The translations under genes and the position numbers were made by a program. From Tetracladium setigerum (Eukaryota > Ascomycota > Leotiomycetes > Helotiales): 64,000 bases of DNA. The stretch's first letter is position 1. Each line of letters opens with the position of its first letter. The notes below the pieces were generated by a model, which was not told where the DNA came from, made no database searches, and worked only from the letters and a program-made list of their open reading frames with translations. This document shows, one piece after another, positions 49,001-60,615 of the stretch. The stretch lies in NCBI GenBank assembly GCA_031472005.1, contig PZJY01000008.1, forward strand, positions 2,294,001 to 2,358,000, written 5' to 3'.

Positions 49001-50039
49001 CGGTGATGTCGACTCCTTGAAAAAGCTTGTAACAGAGATCCGCATTCTCAAGAGAGTGGTGAGTTGTTTGAGTAATACAGCTGTAGAGCCTCCTTAGCAG
49101 TCCTTGGGCTTCCTCATCGGTCCCGTTGTCGAGCTTGAACATAATGTCCCCAAACCCAACCCTAGTATCAGAAAGCCTAAGCATTGGTCCCACAGCTAAG
49201 TATCTTTCGCACACGTTGGATTTTGGGTTCGTGCTAAAATCAGGTCCCTCGAGCGCCAAAAAGTCTCGGAGATTTATGCGTCGTGAATGATCCAAGCATG
49301 TATCAGAGGTTTTGCTGACATTCGGTTCCCAAACAGCCCAGCTCCGCCATGTGCGAAAGTTTCGATCCAGCAGTTCAACGGGGTCGAGATAATCGGCTGG
49401 CATTGGAACTTTAGTCGACAAGAAAGTCGAAACCCAGGATATCGCCCTCCATGCTTGATGCCATTCGAAGTCCGATTGAAGAATTGCTAAAGAGGCTACT
49501 GCGGACGGGATTGCAGAAAGAACTTCAGTATGAAGGGTTGAACAGATCAATGAAGTTCTGGGTACCCCTGTACTGATAATATCGAACAAAGCTTTGAGAT
49601 ATTGGCCTGCCAAGACCCCATAGCGGCCTTCGATAGCAAGCTGCAGAGCTTTAGCTCTTTCAAAATCCAATACTTCCACTGCACTTGGCTTTAAAAGGTG
49701 CGCGAGGACGACGATCTGCAGGAATTGGGCCTGAGGTAACGAAGAAAAATCTCGAACAATCAAGGTTCTTACGGCCTGGGGCGATAATAATTGTGCGCAG
49801 GCGGCAAGCGCAAGTTGCTTCGATTCGCTCTTCTGAACGAGTTTGATAAGCCGCTCATCACAGAGCCCGATGATTGCGTGTTCTTTCTTATTGGCGATAT
49901 GTTGTATCGTGTATTCTTGGACCTGGTCGAGGGGGAAATATGGGTTTAGAGATGTGCCTGCTAAAGGGGTGTGACCCTTGGCAAGTTTGTTGACTTCTGT
50001 GTGCCAGTTCTCCAGGTACCGAGCGGGAATGAAGCGCAT
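46095..50039 (-). CDS. Large protein with C-terminal PARP-like ADP-ribosyltransferase domain
   Basis: Single uninterrupted 1314-aa frame. The C-terminal ~135 residues carry PARP motifs: VVFHGTGLDRLYLIMHQGLK with the NAD-binding His1184, and YGAAYGNGIYLAEDPATS with Tyr1219. The third catalytic position, near VMVRYIFVV, does not look like Glu, which suggests mono- rather than poly-ADP-ribosylation. About 165 residues earlier a CLICG...LCDSSEC cluster (about 1016-1033) could bind Zn. It recalls the PARP6/8-like group, where such Cys precede the catalytic domain. Residues 1-1000 are largely helical-looking with no domain I recognise, which is much longer than usual. NAD-dependent target modification is inferred. 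The upstream region has a long T/C-rich tract at about 50143-50167. It is co-oriented with the gene at 52254. Confidence 0.85.
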   Translation of the reverse strand: MRFIPARYLENWHTEVNKLAKGHTPLAGTSLNPYFPLDQVQEYTIQHIANKKEHAIIGLCDERLIKLVQKSESKQLALAACAQLLSPQAVRTLIVRDFSSLPQAQFLQIVVLAHLLKPSAVEVLDFERAKALQLAIEGRYGVLAGQYLKALFDIISTGVPRTSLICSTLHTEVLSAIPSAVASLAILQSDFEWHQAWRAISWVSTFLSTKVPMPADYLDPVELLDRNFRTWRSWAVWEPNVSKTSDTCLDHSRRINLRDFLALEGPDFSTNPKSNVCERYLAVGPMLRLSDTRVGFGDIMFKLDNGTDEEAQGLLRRLYSCITQTTHHSLENADLCYKLFQGVDITADRLDVMEAVAVAADSEISCVVFQLYHYTNNSKVQAAKNLLPLLRLPACEKLRNSVVGKMTADLIMQEIQELQAKLTASWEALFSDPSPASIVELSAIECRLQVAVENSKDSVAELRRSSLANLTFFELLEHWPTSQDLIDIQSVRLGMNLLTGDEVSRVRVKITDYMRDLFIRRGSIDQETRELINSLKSFWKSSPGQPRQQLATILADGRGKFRIVCIVTINILSAKDVLQLIKILRGWSSAKWDLACSRMAQFLAAVDEDHAEIIISWKPVLYRMLKAKGEAMVNTASNWRPGHYVDFLSSIRTVFGDIVWNPKLSPPIMDPSLQEWAHRLAPHKAIFRRLEAKKGANPALRYFVTGNEFWILEGILYHLGLENLRDEKTAIYEATYGIAALLTDENAQDIYDVLCSVYYMTQNGAAACVRLLNLCHSCQDDVASLLLCGWLKDSSWSEYDQMGFKDLARLLRISAVPTKVSSQTLEAAANYMDTRYAELLAEAKRLDYMRVELKARDYEGVSQLLYDNDIEDTTYLEDSYATLPLELLNVVENVDESEVEIIFPLNDITPLHRAAMGIGNAQSLLIRLYIGDYGSPSKFCIHLDNEAKIDSHDVHSQWTVSSSTKAPELPICHGAITPAIYQLARVVSRHLVNGVKDLLSIHTLVSNTLKAMGSQCLICGALHGAALRRATLCDSSECLLIFSRSPIEIRLNLINDDPLAVDMILTMIFSALNSGFHNILPNCPFDQATCLKILRELPSIEKIKQSKFLWATIKNMNGGKTDQFLTWAICSFRGFLSSATGSLRIPSLPPGTLQFVLANAAPAKEIAFTTQFATNSQRSSVVFHGTGLDRLYLIMHQGLKVMSGTSLQAYGAAYGNGIYLAEDPATSWAYSRDATSKVNWQNSAVGIGRVLLGCEMTAPSSVAISGGIHVISNEASVMVRYIFVVPSATVVMPISGHVSPAMMSVFNSLRSRAI

Positions 50040-50916
50040 TGTGAATCCCCAGGTAATCCTTTCCTAGCTGTGAACGCGGCCGAGAAAGAACAGCAAGGCT
50101 AGAATTCAAGTATGGCCATGCAAAGCTCAAGAGAATCCTTTTCTTTTTCTTTTTTTTTTTCTTTTTCGACGGTTTGCTGTTTGTAAATTCAAAATAGTGT
50201 TGCTGTTGTTCTTGTTGTTGCCTGTTGACGTTTGGAAGTGAGTGCCAAGAGAGTGATCCGGGGTCGCAAAACATTGAAACACTCAACTTGGCTCTTCCTC
50301 GCGGAGCCGCTTCATATTTGAAGATCAAATTAGATGAAAGCTTGGTTCGTAATAGTGAGTTTCAGCAGAATGCAGCCTGGAAAAAGGCGGCCAGAGGATG
50401 CAAGTCGGTCTGGTGTGTTTGCATCTTGGCAGGCAGCACAGCCAGGATGGGGGAGCAGCAACACTTGTACAGAGAAGAAGCGTTGACCAGTTTCACCGAT
50501 ATGATTCGATCTCATCGGGGCCACATGACAGCTTGCGGTACACGGCAAAGTCCAGGCAGCATTATTCTTGCTGGCACAAGCAATATGTCGGGCTAACATC
50601 TGCAAAATTGAAGTAAGAAAGCGCCTTCTTCCCTTTCCGACAGAATGTGGCTGGGCGTCCCCGACATTTCTCCAGAGCCTCACTCAATTCACTGGGAGGA
50701 CAAAGACCCCACGAATTAAAGCCACGAATAGAAACACGAGTAGATTACCTATGCATGATGTACTAGGTATTTACTCACATGAACGAGTCGATGAAAAATG
50801 CCGTCTGAATTGCGAAAGCAGGCTGTGGGTTTGGAAGTATTTGGTTGCATTAGATATTAACAAAACGCCTGACAAGGCTCTCTCGGACCCGACCCCGACC
50901 GACTTTGTTACCGGAA
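50040..50916. other. Intergenic between two minus-strand genes
   Basis: Probable promoter of the PARP-like gene, containing a pyrimidine-rich tract (about 50143-50167 on the plus strand). No gene seen. Confidence 0.5.
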
Positions 50917-52254
50917 CTAGGACTTCTTCAAGTATTGGCTTGCCTGGAGCAGGAAATCGCCGGTCTTGTGGAAACAGACTCGGTTCCCTTGAGCATCTTT
51001 GACAGCCTCTAGAACCGAACAATCAAACCCTTGTCCTGTATGGCTATCTTTGGCTGGCACTCGGAGCCCTTCCAGCGCTTTCATTTCGGCATCTGGAAGT
51101 GTAGCCACATATGCCATGAACGCATCCACCACATGTCGACTTGCCATTTGATCGTCGCTCATATCGGCAAGCAAAACCGCTGCCATCTTTTGCATCTCTT
51201 CGATCGTCTTGGGCCGGACACCTCGCGAGAGTTTATTCTGCTCAATTTGGAGAGCACGAAGCCCTATACCAAGCGGATGCTGCACAATTGCACGAATGTC
51301 GCTGGTAGTAAACATCTGCTTTGATAATGGATTGCGCATGACGCCATTATTGCTGGTGATTGCTTGAGCAAGTTCTTCCATGTCCCAGGCGTATCCGTCA
51401 TCTGTAACAAGAAAGTTCTCTCGTAGAATATCGGGCACTGCATCGCCATACATTGTTTCGTCGTTCACATAAGTGCGTTTGAGAATTTCGTGCTCCGCGT
51501 GCATTTGGGCGAGAGCAGCATAAGCTTTAAGCTGCTCGTCAGGTAGTGCAGCTGTCAAAATCCGAACCCTTTTAACCAACGCCTCCCGTAAAGCATCTCC
51601 ATCCATCGGTGCAGCTTGCGATGGTGAGCGCAGCCAGCGTGTAAAGTTTTCGAGATCATCTATCGCAATATCCACTGCCTTTCCGGGATTCAAGGTCATG
51701 TCCCTTGCAACAGACCGTGTGCTTGAAAGCCGCTGGACTCGTAGGACCGTACTGATTCGTCCAGCAGCCAGTTTAGATGCGTTCTCCGAATGATGTCCCA
51801 GCCGCTTCGCGGTCGATGTGTCCGTTGATGAAGCTAGCTCGCGGTCATTGGCAATATCTTGAAGAAAGGCAACCTCCCGTCGCAGTCTTTCCGCATCCTT
51901 CCGCAACTGTTCGTAGCCTTGAAGAAGTTCGAGTTTTGCCATTTCTGTATCTTGCTGGAGGATGGGCCGTGGAAATTCAGAATGAGCTTTTGAGGGTGCA
52001 GCGGGTTTTTTCCCATTCAAACTTAGTGCGAGAGACCATGCTGTAGCTTCATGGTCAAGCGGAGCGACTGTGAGAAGTTTGTTCACGGCATCGCGAGCAG
52101 CATCATCCCATCCTGCCGCAATACAATGTTGAACCAGCAGTTTTCGTGCTTCGATAGCAGGTGGCCGAGCTTCAATCTCTGTGTAAAGGTCATTGAGTAG
52201 AGTCGCATCAACATGGTTTCCAGCTGAAATCGAGACAATCTTTCCTTTGCTCAT
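50917..52254 (-). CDS. Uncharacterised, conserved-looking fungal protein
   Basis: 445 aa from the ATG at 52254 (MSKGKIVSIS, A at -3). The open frame extends 17 codons further upstream, but that extension looks like leader sequence. The N-terminal ~90 residues are helical and TPR-like (EARKLLVQHCIAAGWDDAAR). Residues about 110-150 look like a coiled coil (ELLQGYEQLRKDAERLRREV). The C-terminal half (DDGYAWDMEELAQAI, RNPLSKQMFT, DSHTGQGFD, NRVCFHKTGDF) appears well structured and resembles sequences I associate with unnamed fungal proteins. The GYAWDMEELAQ...MRNPLSKQMF stretch faintly recalls a U-box fold, but the match is too weak to assign. No localisation signal seen. Function unknown. Confidence 0.75.
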   Translation of the reverse strand: MSKGKIVSISAGNHVDATLLNDLYTEIEARPPAIEARKLLVQHCIAAGWDDAARDAVNKLLTVAPLDHEATAWSLALSLNGKKPAAPSKAHSEFPRPILQQDTEMAKLELLQGYEQLRKDAERLRREVAFLQDIANDRELASSTDTSTAKRLGHHSENASKLAAGRISTVLRVQRLSSTRSVARDMTLNPGKAVDIAIDDLENFTRWLRSPSQAAPMDGDALREALVKRVRILTAALPDEQLKAYAALAQMHAEHEILKRTYVNDETMYGDAVPDILRENFLVTDDGYAWDMEELAQAITSNNGVMRNPLSKQMFTTSDIRAIVQHPLGIGLRALQIEQNKLSRGVRPKTIEEMQKMAAVLLADMSDDQMASRHVVDAFMAYVATLPDAEMKALEGLRVPAKDSHTGQGFDCSVLEAVKDAQGNRVCFHKTGDFLLQASQYLKKS

Positions 52255-52482
52255 TTCGCAAGCTCGGTTCTCTTGCCGTATAGTAAATGATAGAGAAGTG
52301 AACAAAAATTGACAGGTAATCTAAACAATAGAATCTCAACCCTTGTTGGACTATGTAGAGCGTGAAGGGGAGTCTGAGGCTGAAGCCATGCGCTAGAGAT
52401 GTGACAGCTCAGCCCGCAGCCACCACATCCACACCACGCTGCCTGGAAAAGGATGCACACCAGTGTGACGGAAACAAGGTGA

Positions 52483-52940
52483 TCAATAGATAAGGCAGAC
52501 TGCGGGATACACTGCAAACTGCAAAATGCAAACCATTATGAGGGGATAATTTCGTGATGCAGGACTCCACTCCAGACCACTTGACCTGCTCTGTCCTGAG
52601 AAATATAGCACTGTGAATAAGATTGCTGATTCAACTGCTTCCAAGGGCAAAATGCTTGCCTTCGTGCTTTCCAGATTCATCAGACCAAAGTCTCGTCGTG
52701 AATTGCAAGGAAACATCCAAATTTTAAAAGAAGACAACCTGGAAGAGTGATTCATGTAGTGAGAAATGCGTTGTGCTGTGCGATATGCCCAGGTAGCTTC
52801 GCTTGTTCTGATGGTTGTTTCGCGGCGAGCGGTTTGATCATCGTCTCCCGAAAACAGCACTTCCAAGTCCACGTTCAATGAGCTTTTGCTCATAATCTTC
52901 TCAATTCGCAGTCGTCTTCGTGTATCCGATCTATCGTCAT
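52483..52940 (-). CDS. Doubtful short coding region
   Basis: A minus-strand frame starting MSKSSLNVDLEVLF (52893) contains a charged, plausible-looking segment (SGDDDQTARRETTIRTSEAT). The same frame stays open upstream for ~20 codons (GFIDDDRSDTRRRLRIEKI) before a stop. The C-terminal part looks non-coding. It could be an exon of an unrecognised gene or chance. No domain identified. Confidence 0.25.
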
Positions 52941-53842
52941 CGATAAAGCCGTAGTGTAATGTTCATCCTCCAAGCATTACGCAGAACGTGCTCATGGATG
53001 GAATATCTGCTTCTCATTCCCAATTCCACCTTCCAAGGTCGCTGTTATTTTCCACTTCCCGTCTGCCATCTCGATATCCAATGGCAGGAGTTCCACTCCA
53101 AAGAAATGGCGCAAGGTCGGCGGATTCTTTATGGAGAGGGTGAACACTCTGCCATTGCAGGGGGACTTCGCAAAATTGGCAGAGGAGAGGACGGACTCGA
53201 AGAGTATGGTGGAGGATGGAGGAGCTTCCTCAACATTCATTCGACGGCATTGTGGGTATTTGTGCCCTTCATCAGAGCGGATATTCGAGGCCACCTGCGA
53301 GGCAGCGGCTTGGACAGTTGGCCAAAGGTTGTGGTGTGTAAGGAGCCTTGGTCGGGATTAGGTACTTGACTTCGTGAAATCTACGAGCTCTGTACGTTGA
53401 CACGTGATGGCAATTGAAGCTTCCGTCCCTTGGCATTCGCGAGCTTCAACTCGACAGACCATCATCTTCAAGCTCCGAGATATTTTGTTCATATTATATA
53501 TAGTTCTACAAATCCTCTGTTCTGAACTATTATGTTTACCATGGTGGATAGCACCCTCCGTTCTCTTCATTCCTTGTTTCCATGACTTGCGCTCCCAAAC
53601 ACGACCAGCCCCATATATGCCACCATGGCTTCAAGCTCCTCCTCAAACCCATCATCCAGAGAGTTGTAAAAGCGCCTTTCAGGAGTACAGATCATTTCTC
53701 GCCGATTCCAACTATTCCATGCGAATTTTCATGCCAGTTCTATTGATTCAAGACAACTCAATATTCATGTCGCTGTCGTCTCAATCAAACTCAGAAATTT
53801 CGCATGACCTGAACAGATCCATCATCGCATGAAAAAGCAGAT

Positions 53843-54160
53843 TCATCTACAGCAGGCAAATTTCTCAAACAGAAAATCTCGCAGTATTTGATTATATGTA
53901 CTTATCAGTTTATTGATCTGAGATTCCAACATCGTCGGTGTGGAGAGGTTGTGACACATGTCTAAACTCGGAGATTGATGTGCAACCTCATATACAGGAA
54001 AATATGGAATACGCAATACTCTCGAAAAGTGACACCCATCTGCTCGCGTCTCTAGATTTACTAGCTTGAAAACAAATTGGAACTCGATACTGTCCCTGAT
54101 TGGAAGCATCATCCAAATATATTGAAGTGGGACAACTTTATCAGAGACTACTACTTGCAT
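53843..54160 (-). CDS. Doubtful short coding region
   Basis: A 105-codon frame with protein-like composition (DSIEFQFVFKLVNLETRADG, RIPYFPVYEVAHQSP). There is no family match and no signal peptide. It may be a remnant exon related to the neighbouring segment at 54506-54780. Confidence 0.25.
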   Translation of the reverse strand: MQVVVSDKVVPLQYIWMMLPIRDSIEFQFVFKLVNLETRADGCHFSRVLRIPYFPVYEVAHQSPSLDMCHNLSTPTMLESQINKLISTYNQILRDFLFEKFACCR

Positions 54161-54505
54161 GTCAAACTGCTTTCCTTCTCGCTCTCAGATTCACTATTCC
54201 GCACAAATCCAGAATGATCTTTTTCTTACTGAATGGCTAATTTCCTTATATGACCGTGTACTGAGAATCAACTAAGAATTATCGTAGATAAATATATCCA
54301 AGAAGCAAAAGGTCTTGATCTGATGTACGGTACACATTCAGACTTTCAGCCAGCGAGCTTCCCATATTCTCAGTGCTCCAAGCTCTCAAGATGATACAGG
54401 CCTTTATATTACAAACTTCACAACTCCTCGGCGGATAAAGGTTACAGATGACTACAACTGCAAGCCAGAACGTTTTGGTATATCATTGGTAGCTGGGTCT
54501 GAGAT

Positions 54506-54775
54506 TCAGTCGATATCAACATTCTGAACGGTAAAATTCATACGCTCAAGTTTGCTCCTGCTTCCAACAAAAGCCCAGGAGATCAAAGAATAAACAGAGA
54601 TGGCTGCATTGGTCTCGAATGACATGTTGAGAATTTCCAATTCATAAAACCGAGCATCTTTCCAGCGAAAACTTATCGTCAATACTCTGAAACCGATTTC
54701 TCCAGCATACCATGTCAAATGCCAGCTAATCTTTCCGTTAGCGGCGGCCGTATTGCAATCAAAGATGATTTACTG
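54506..54775 (-). pseudogene. Possible decayed exon
   Basis: The frame reads FDCNTAAANGKISWHLTWYA, then GEIGFRVLTISFRWKDARFY, ending VQNVDID. It looks protein-like but is closed upstream by a TAA and lacks a good start (an internal ATG at 54718 gives 70 aa). It is adjacent to 53843-54160 on the same strand, so both may derive from one lost gene. No family recognised. Confidence 0.25.
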
Positions 54776-57458
54776 TTGAGAATGGATAGCTAATTGTATC
54801 AATTCGACGCAATTTTGGTGCACTCCCAATGGGAAGACCGCCCCAAAATATGAGGCCATCGAAGGCATGAGGGCCTTTCTTGTTCAGGTAAAAGAGATAT
54901 GGTCAACCTCACCACTTACCATGCGGGGGAAAAAATAGTTACTGTCGATATCTCTTGGATAATGTATTGATTTTGGAAAGATCTAATCAAGACTGAAGCA
55001 CCGAGAACAAACTAGACTCTTTCCATATTTGCTCCTCCTAAATATCTCATCCACCATATGGTTTCCTCCCTAACATCCTTCCTGGGGGCTTATATCTAGC
55101 AGCCATATACCGAGGTCTTCAATTCTTTGATCTGGCACTTCTGCTCCTACTCCCTCGTTGTTGGCTGCATCACCCAGTGATCTTGCACGTCAGCACTCTC
55201 CATTCTTATCCTCTTTCTTCCTGAACCTCCCCAATCTTGAGCCTTCGACTCGAAACTTCTCATTCTTTTGAGATTGACGCGTAATTTTATAGGATTATAC
55301 TACATTTCCACTTTTAATTCGAAGACTACATAATAAACAACGTGAAAACATAACATCAGCAAAACAACACAGAAACCAGAACGTCACTCTTTCTCATGTG
55401 TTTATAATGTACCTACCCACTTTCGCTAGCCCCCTCCATATACAATAACTTCCTAATTATCCAAACCACAACAACTTCTTTTAATTATCCCTTCCCTCTA
55501 CCACCAGAGCCAGACACACTCGCAAAAGTATATCCTAGATTAGAGATATTCGCCCGGGTCAAATGGTTTGCTGGGAGAGTGTTGTAACTTTTATCTTCTA
55601 GCTTAGAATGGATGCGGGCGTTTGGGCGTAGTACTAGACTCATATCGGGAGAGTGTGGGGGATTGTGCTTTTGGCTGGGAGATTTTAGCGGACTGGGAGG
55701 AAGTGCTTGTGACAGTCGTTTTGTTGATCTTGTTATGGTGGTGAACGGGTAAGGGTTCCTACAGTGACTGATGTTGTATCTGAGCAGAGGGTGCTTCTGG
55801 TATTTTTCTGCTGGTTGAGAAAGATTAGAAGGAGCCTGTGTTGAGACTGTAGCTTCTAGAGTATTTGGAAGCTTTGATTGTGATTGAAGAGGTTCACTGG
55901 CTTGGTTTTTGGTGTTTGGTTGGTCGAGGACTTGTATTTGTTCGTTGAGTTTGGATTTTATGGATGTAGGTGAACCCTAGGATTTGTTGTACCAATTCTG
56001 ACATGCCCTCATGATGGAGAAGAATTGGAGGAAAGCTCTATAAAGGAATACTGTACATGCAACATCACTCATTGTGGTGGAGGCGAAAGAACCTTTAAGT
56101 TATAACTTCAACTATCTTGTCTTGCCATCACAACAACACCCATAAGAGAAAACTTATTCAGCATTCTTCGTTTCATATAAAATAATATCATCACAGTTCA
56201 GGTGCTTCGTTAACCTATTTTTCATCATCTCATTGACGTCGACATATTCGAGTGCGAAAGTATCGTAAAATAATATCAGTTCGTTATTTTGTGCTGGCTC
56301 TTCATCTCGAGCTTTTGAATCCCCAAGAAATGTTCGAAGTGCTAGGAAGATGTGGAAAGATGGAAGGTAGACTCTTCGCTCTGCTCCTTAATCCCTTCGG
56401 AGTCTATTCAAACCTTTACTTGAGTCAAAAGCGTGAAACGAATTAAACGAGGTCTCTTCCATAACTTCTGAACTACGCTGATACTTGGAGTTTGAATCAT
56501 GAATTATTCTTCCAGTCGCTTGACATAGTGCAAACGCCATGATATTCTTTGTCCCCTTCTATTAAATACTCCGCAAAAAGTGGACATCTTCCTCCATACT
56601 GAGATATGGAAATTTGAAGATTGCACAAGCCCATCATGTTTTTCCACTGCTGTGAAGGCCGCCCCACCCAATACCAACACCAGGTCATATGGATGATGGC
56701 CATAGGGCAAAATTTGGGATAGCACCAGCTCCCAGGTGAGCAATTAATTGAAGCCAAAAGACGCTCTGGTGACGTACTATACATATTAACTGAGCTGATG
56801 GACAATGTCGTCCGTAACTAGTGACGTGGGACATCTGGTACAAGTGGACTTTCTTGTCACTGCGGCACGATCAGATGGCCACTCGATTGAGGATATCTCT
56901 GTTGAATGGAGCAAAAATGGACTATTTCCTTTTAATTCTTACGTCAGGGTGGACAATATTCAATATATGGCACTGAGTGACGTTCCTGATTTGATCGTGG
57001 ATTCTGAATCTGTGTAGACACTTCGGCCAACCAAGTGCATACGAACCGACCTATTATTATACCCTATTCTTTAGAAAATATGAGCGAGCTATTGTTGGTG
57101 TGAAATCTTGGAGACAAAAGGGAGTGGATGAATGTTTTTCAAGAACATGATCTCTCATAATAACGCCAAGTCTCATTCGGCAGGATTCTTCCTAATGCCT
57201 AGGTTTTTATGTATGGAGAGACTATCGAAACTGTAATGACGTATTCTTTAGATTCGCGAGTGTTAAAAATGGTCCTACAATAACGAGAGATTCCCTAACA
57301 ACCACCTCAGCTCATGGGAGGTAACTGTTGCATATTCATGCTTTCATTGATGCATCATGGAATCGGCAACGAGGTACGCGCCGCATTTCATTCAAGAAGT
57401 TTCCATGTCCCAAGTGGTGATGTAAAAGGAGGAAGAGAAGTCAAATCAAAACCCGAGG
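54776..57458. other. Intergenic, AT-rich
   Basis: Mostly non-coding. A 70-codon plus-strand frame (56805-57017, containing HLVQVDFLVTAARSDGHSIE) looks somewhat protein-like but has no support beyond composition. The string gagcaaaa..ggactat inside it (56911) resembles gagcaaaagcggactat at 937, so weak duplication similarity may extend further left than 57459. Confidence 0.4.
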
Positions 57459-60400
57459 CAGCATAAAAATAGAAATGTCTCCTCGATCTACTGGCCTCAA
57501 CATCCAAGATTGATGTCTCACAAGAGTGTACCTCGGACCAATCCGACTTCGAAGAGCCCACGTGTCGCCTGTCACTCCAGTCGACTGTCGGACAGAAGAT
57601 GATGCTCATGATGAGGTGGCGCGAACTAATGGGCAGTATCTCCAACCAAAACTCCCATTCGGAGAGCATCTCATGTGATTTTGAGCTGGATGTGAATGCC
57701 GTCGATGAACGATGACGGAAACGATTCACAACTTTCAAAACCTACACGAGGCAGATCTTGGGCATTGCATAGTTAATTATACAAAAGCCTGCTCATGAAG
57801 CCGAGGAGTGAGAGACTCCCAACAGGGACGTTTAGTTCTCCACTGAAGAAGCTTTTGGCACCACACTGGAGAATCCTTCTTGATCCATTCTTAAGTCGAT
57901 GACCCACGAAGATGAAAAATTTTGGCTGGTAGTAATACGAAGCTCAAATTGGCAATCACCACACCTGATGATGGCTTCGAAGAAATGAAGGATTCAATCA
58001 ATGTTCGATGTATTGAGAAGTGGCTCTTCGTCGGACCATGAGGAGGCCGATTCAAAACAATAGACATGAGGGCAAATTCTTAGATTATTCGTATAGAAGA
58101 ATCGTGGGAAGAGTGCCAAACTAGACCTTTGAGTGTGATTGTCGAACCTTGAGATAACCGTTATGATGGTGCCACGGTGAAGCGGGGTTGTTCAGTTGCA
58201 GTAGCATCCCCCTCGATACTTGAAGAAAAATCTCATGATAATAATGGGTCGATAATGAGAGAAGCAGGAACAGTGCATGAGAGTCATCATGTGAAGGTTG
58301 CTGAGGCAAAAATATCGATTTGGAAAGGGTTTCCTTATGAATTTCCGCATGGGGAATACAAGAAGTACTGTACATCATCAGCCGTCTCTACATCCATCAG
58401 GGGAGTTGGTAACACTATCTATTTGTGAACAGCACATCGAGCATTGCAGGTGCTTTTTACATAATAACAAAGCAAGAGAAAAGGAGAACCCCATGGGCCA
58501 AGTTCTCGCACTGCGAGCCTCAGGACGAGGTACCTCACATCTCAGAAAGCGAGGTTTTGTGATTGGTCATTTTGTCTTTGCGCTTGTAGCTGGAAGGCTG
58601 AAGCTAAAACTTAAAATATATTTTTGGCTCGGTACCTGCATTGATCTCACAACGGACTTGTCACTTGTCAGAAACAAAGCCACGGTTTTGGTTGGCGGTG
58701 ACGCGAGAATGGCGAGAATGGCGAGAATGGCGAGAATTGGTTTGCACAGATCCACCCCTTTAATATCAAAGTGCATATTCTGGAGTGAGACGATTTCTTG
58801 ACAATCCTGTCCGAGATGGCCCGAGGCGCTGGTCAAGATGGGATTTGCTCCGGTCGGCTTCTGATTGGCTCAAGTCGGATAAGATATCATGAGCAGCCAT
58901 CAGAGACATGCTCTTTTTGCCTCATCCTCCTATTTCCGAAGCATCAACTCGGTGCACCCGTATAGATTTTGTTTTCCTTCCCATGGAGCTGGATGGCGGA
59001 TGCACATATTTTTAGAATTGCGTGCTCTCTCCTTATTTCTCATTGTTTTTCACGGGGCAAGCCCCCCTCCTCCCCCAAAATGACAACAGGATTGTCTACA
59101 CTTGCTTCTTGTTCACTGGCGAAACTCGTATTCAGCCTTGGATGTTGCCTAGGCCAAGGAAGTGAGCAGTCGGTATGATGGAGAAATTGAAATTAGCATG
59201 CACATATCAGTAGAAAATGCTGGAAAGAATTTTGTTTTGGACGCCGGGTTCTCCTGTGGTGTGCTGATGCTCGGGGGAAAGTATGGGCATCTAATTCATC
59301 CGTAAGAGTAAGTTGTTCTGCTCTATTCTTCGCTAATATCTTCCCTGGGGAAGATATAATTTTTCTATGAGGCTGTCTTTGTGGAGCCCTGCCCCAGGCG
59401 GTTGCCGGCAATTAAAGACAAGCTGAGAAATTGGAGTAACATCCTTTTCGAGCATTAATCTTGTACTGCAGCTTGTAATGAGGGGTTGTTGAGTATGATT
59501 CGGCTTTTCTGATTGCATGTATTGTATCTTTTGACACCGTCTGGCCGTATCGTACGTCAATCTTTGTTCCAATTCTTGTTTTGTGCTCTGTTCATTATTC
59601 AGAACCTAGAGAACGAGCTTCCACCTTGCCATTATTGATTGTAACGACTAGTCGAAAGATCTTCAGAAGGAGGGTGGAAGAGTGTCCTACCACTCTATTT
59701 CTATTAGTTAAGGCTTGACAAACTCGCAAAAAGTTGGACGCGAGCTTTCTGTCCTTTCTCGGTTGCAAATCCAGCAGTAGTCTCCCCCCTTTCGGTGGCG
59801 GCACAGCTGCTACATGTCAAAAAGCAAGCGCGGAAAAGAAACCTTGGAAAGTCTGACTTGCAAGCAGCTTAGAGTTAGTCATTTATGACAGAACAAGTTA
59901 CCTCAACTACCTCATGGGGAGATAATTGTTGTTTGATAAAGCCAAGCAGTAGCTTCATGTACATTTTTCGAGACCGGATTTCGTATTTGGAAGAATGTTT
60001 TCAAAGAAGAAAGATTGTAAAGAAGAACAAAGGCACGGATTTGGATCGAATTGTTCAGAGAGGTAAGAGTTATGGGCTCAAGACAGGATTTGATTTGCCA
60101 TGAAGAAGAAGTCGATCGGAAGCCTGGATAGGCGCCAGCCACTATAGAAGATTGCTGGTCATCGTTAAATGAATCTGGTAGTTGATACCTTCGACGGGAT
60201 GTTTTCCGGATTCCGCTAATCGCTTGGCGCAGCATGTTCGAGTTCTCTAAACTCTATGGCACTTGTTCTGCTGGAGATCGACCAGCACAAAGAGGCTGTC
60301 GCGACTATTGACTGCAGTGGCTATTTTGGACTCAATCTAATAATGTTATGCAGTGGCTTTAATAGCATAACGGTGAGGCCAAGACGATCTTAAAGTTTAT

Positions 60401-60610
60401 TAAAATTATTGTTTTAGTTGGGGATTAGAATCGAAAGGAGAGAGCAATAAGGAGTGTAAACTCGAGGTATAAAGACAAATGATCCTCCCACAGAGCTATA
60501 AGTTTAAGCAACAGCAAGTGTATTCACCTTTAACCATAGCGTTCCGACAAAGCTTTCGGATATTACTTGGTGCTTCTTATCCTTCTAATTCTGTTTAAAC
60601 ATCTGAACTT
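57459..60610. repeat. Copy B of segmental duplication: upstream non-coding block
   Basis: This is the partner of 1481-4800, in the same orientation and about 56 kb away. The matches are collinear with indels. Copy B carries its own small expansion of a 9-mer (gcgagaatg, four times, 58703-58738), where copy A has a single related gtgaatcgat stretch. No long frame is shared between the copies. Confidence 0.85.
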
Positions 60611-60615
60611 TTGAC

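Noticed and set aside
52959..53369. 136-codon plus-strand frame and its antisense partner (52992-53294)
   Set aside because: Both strands are open with no motif, and neither has a convincing start or splice pattern.
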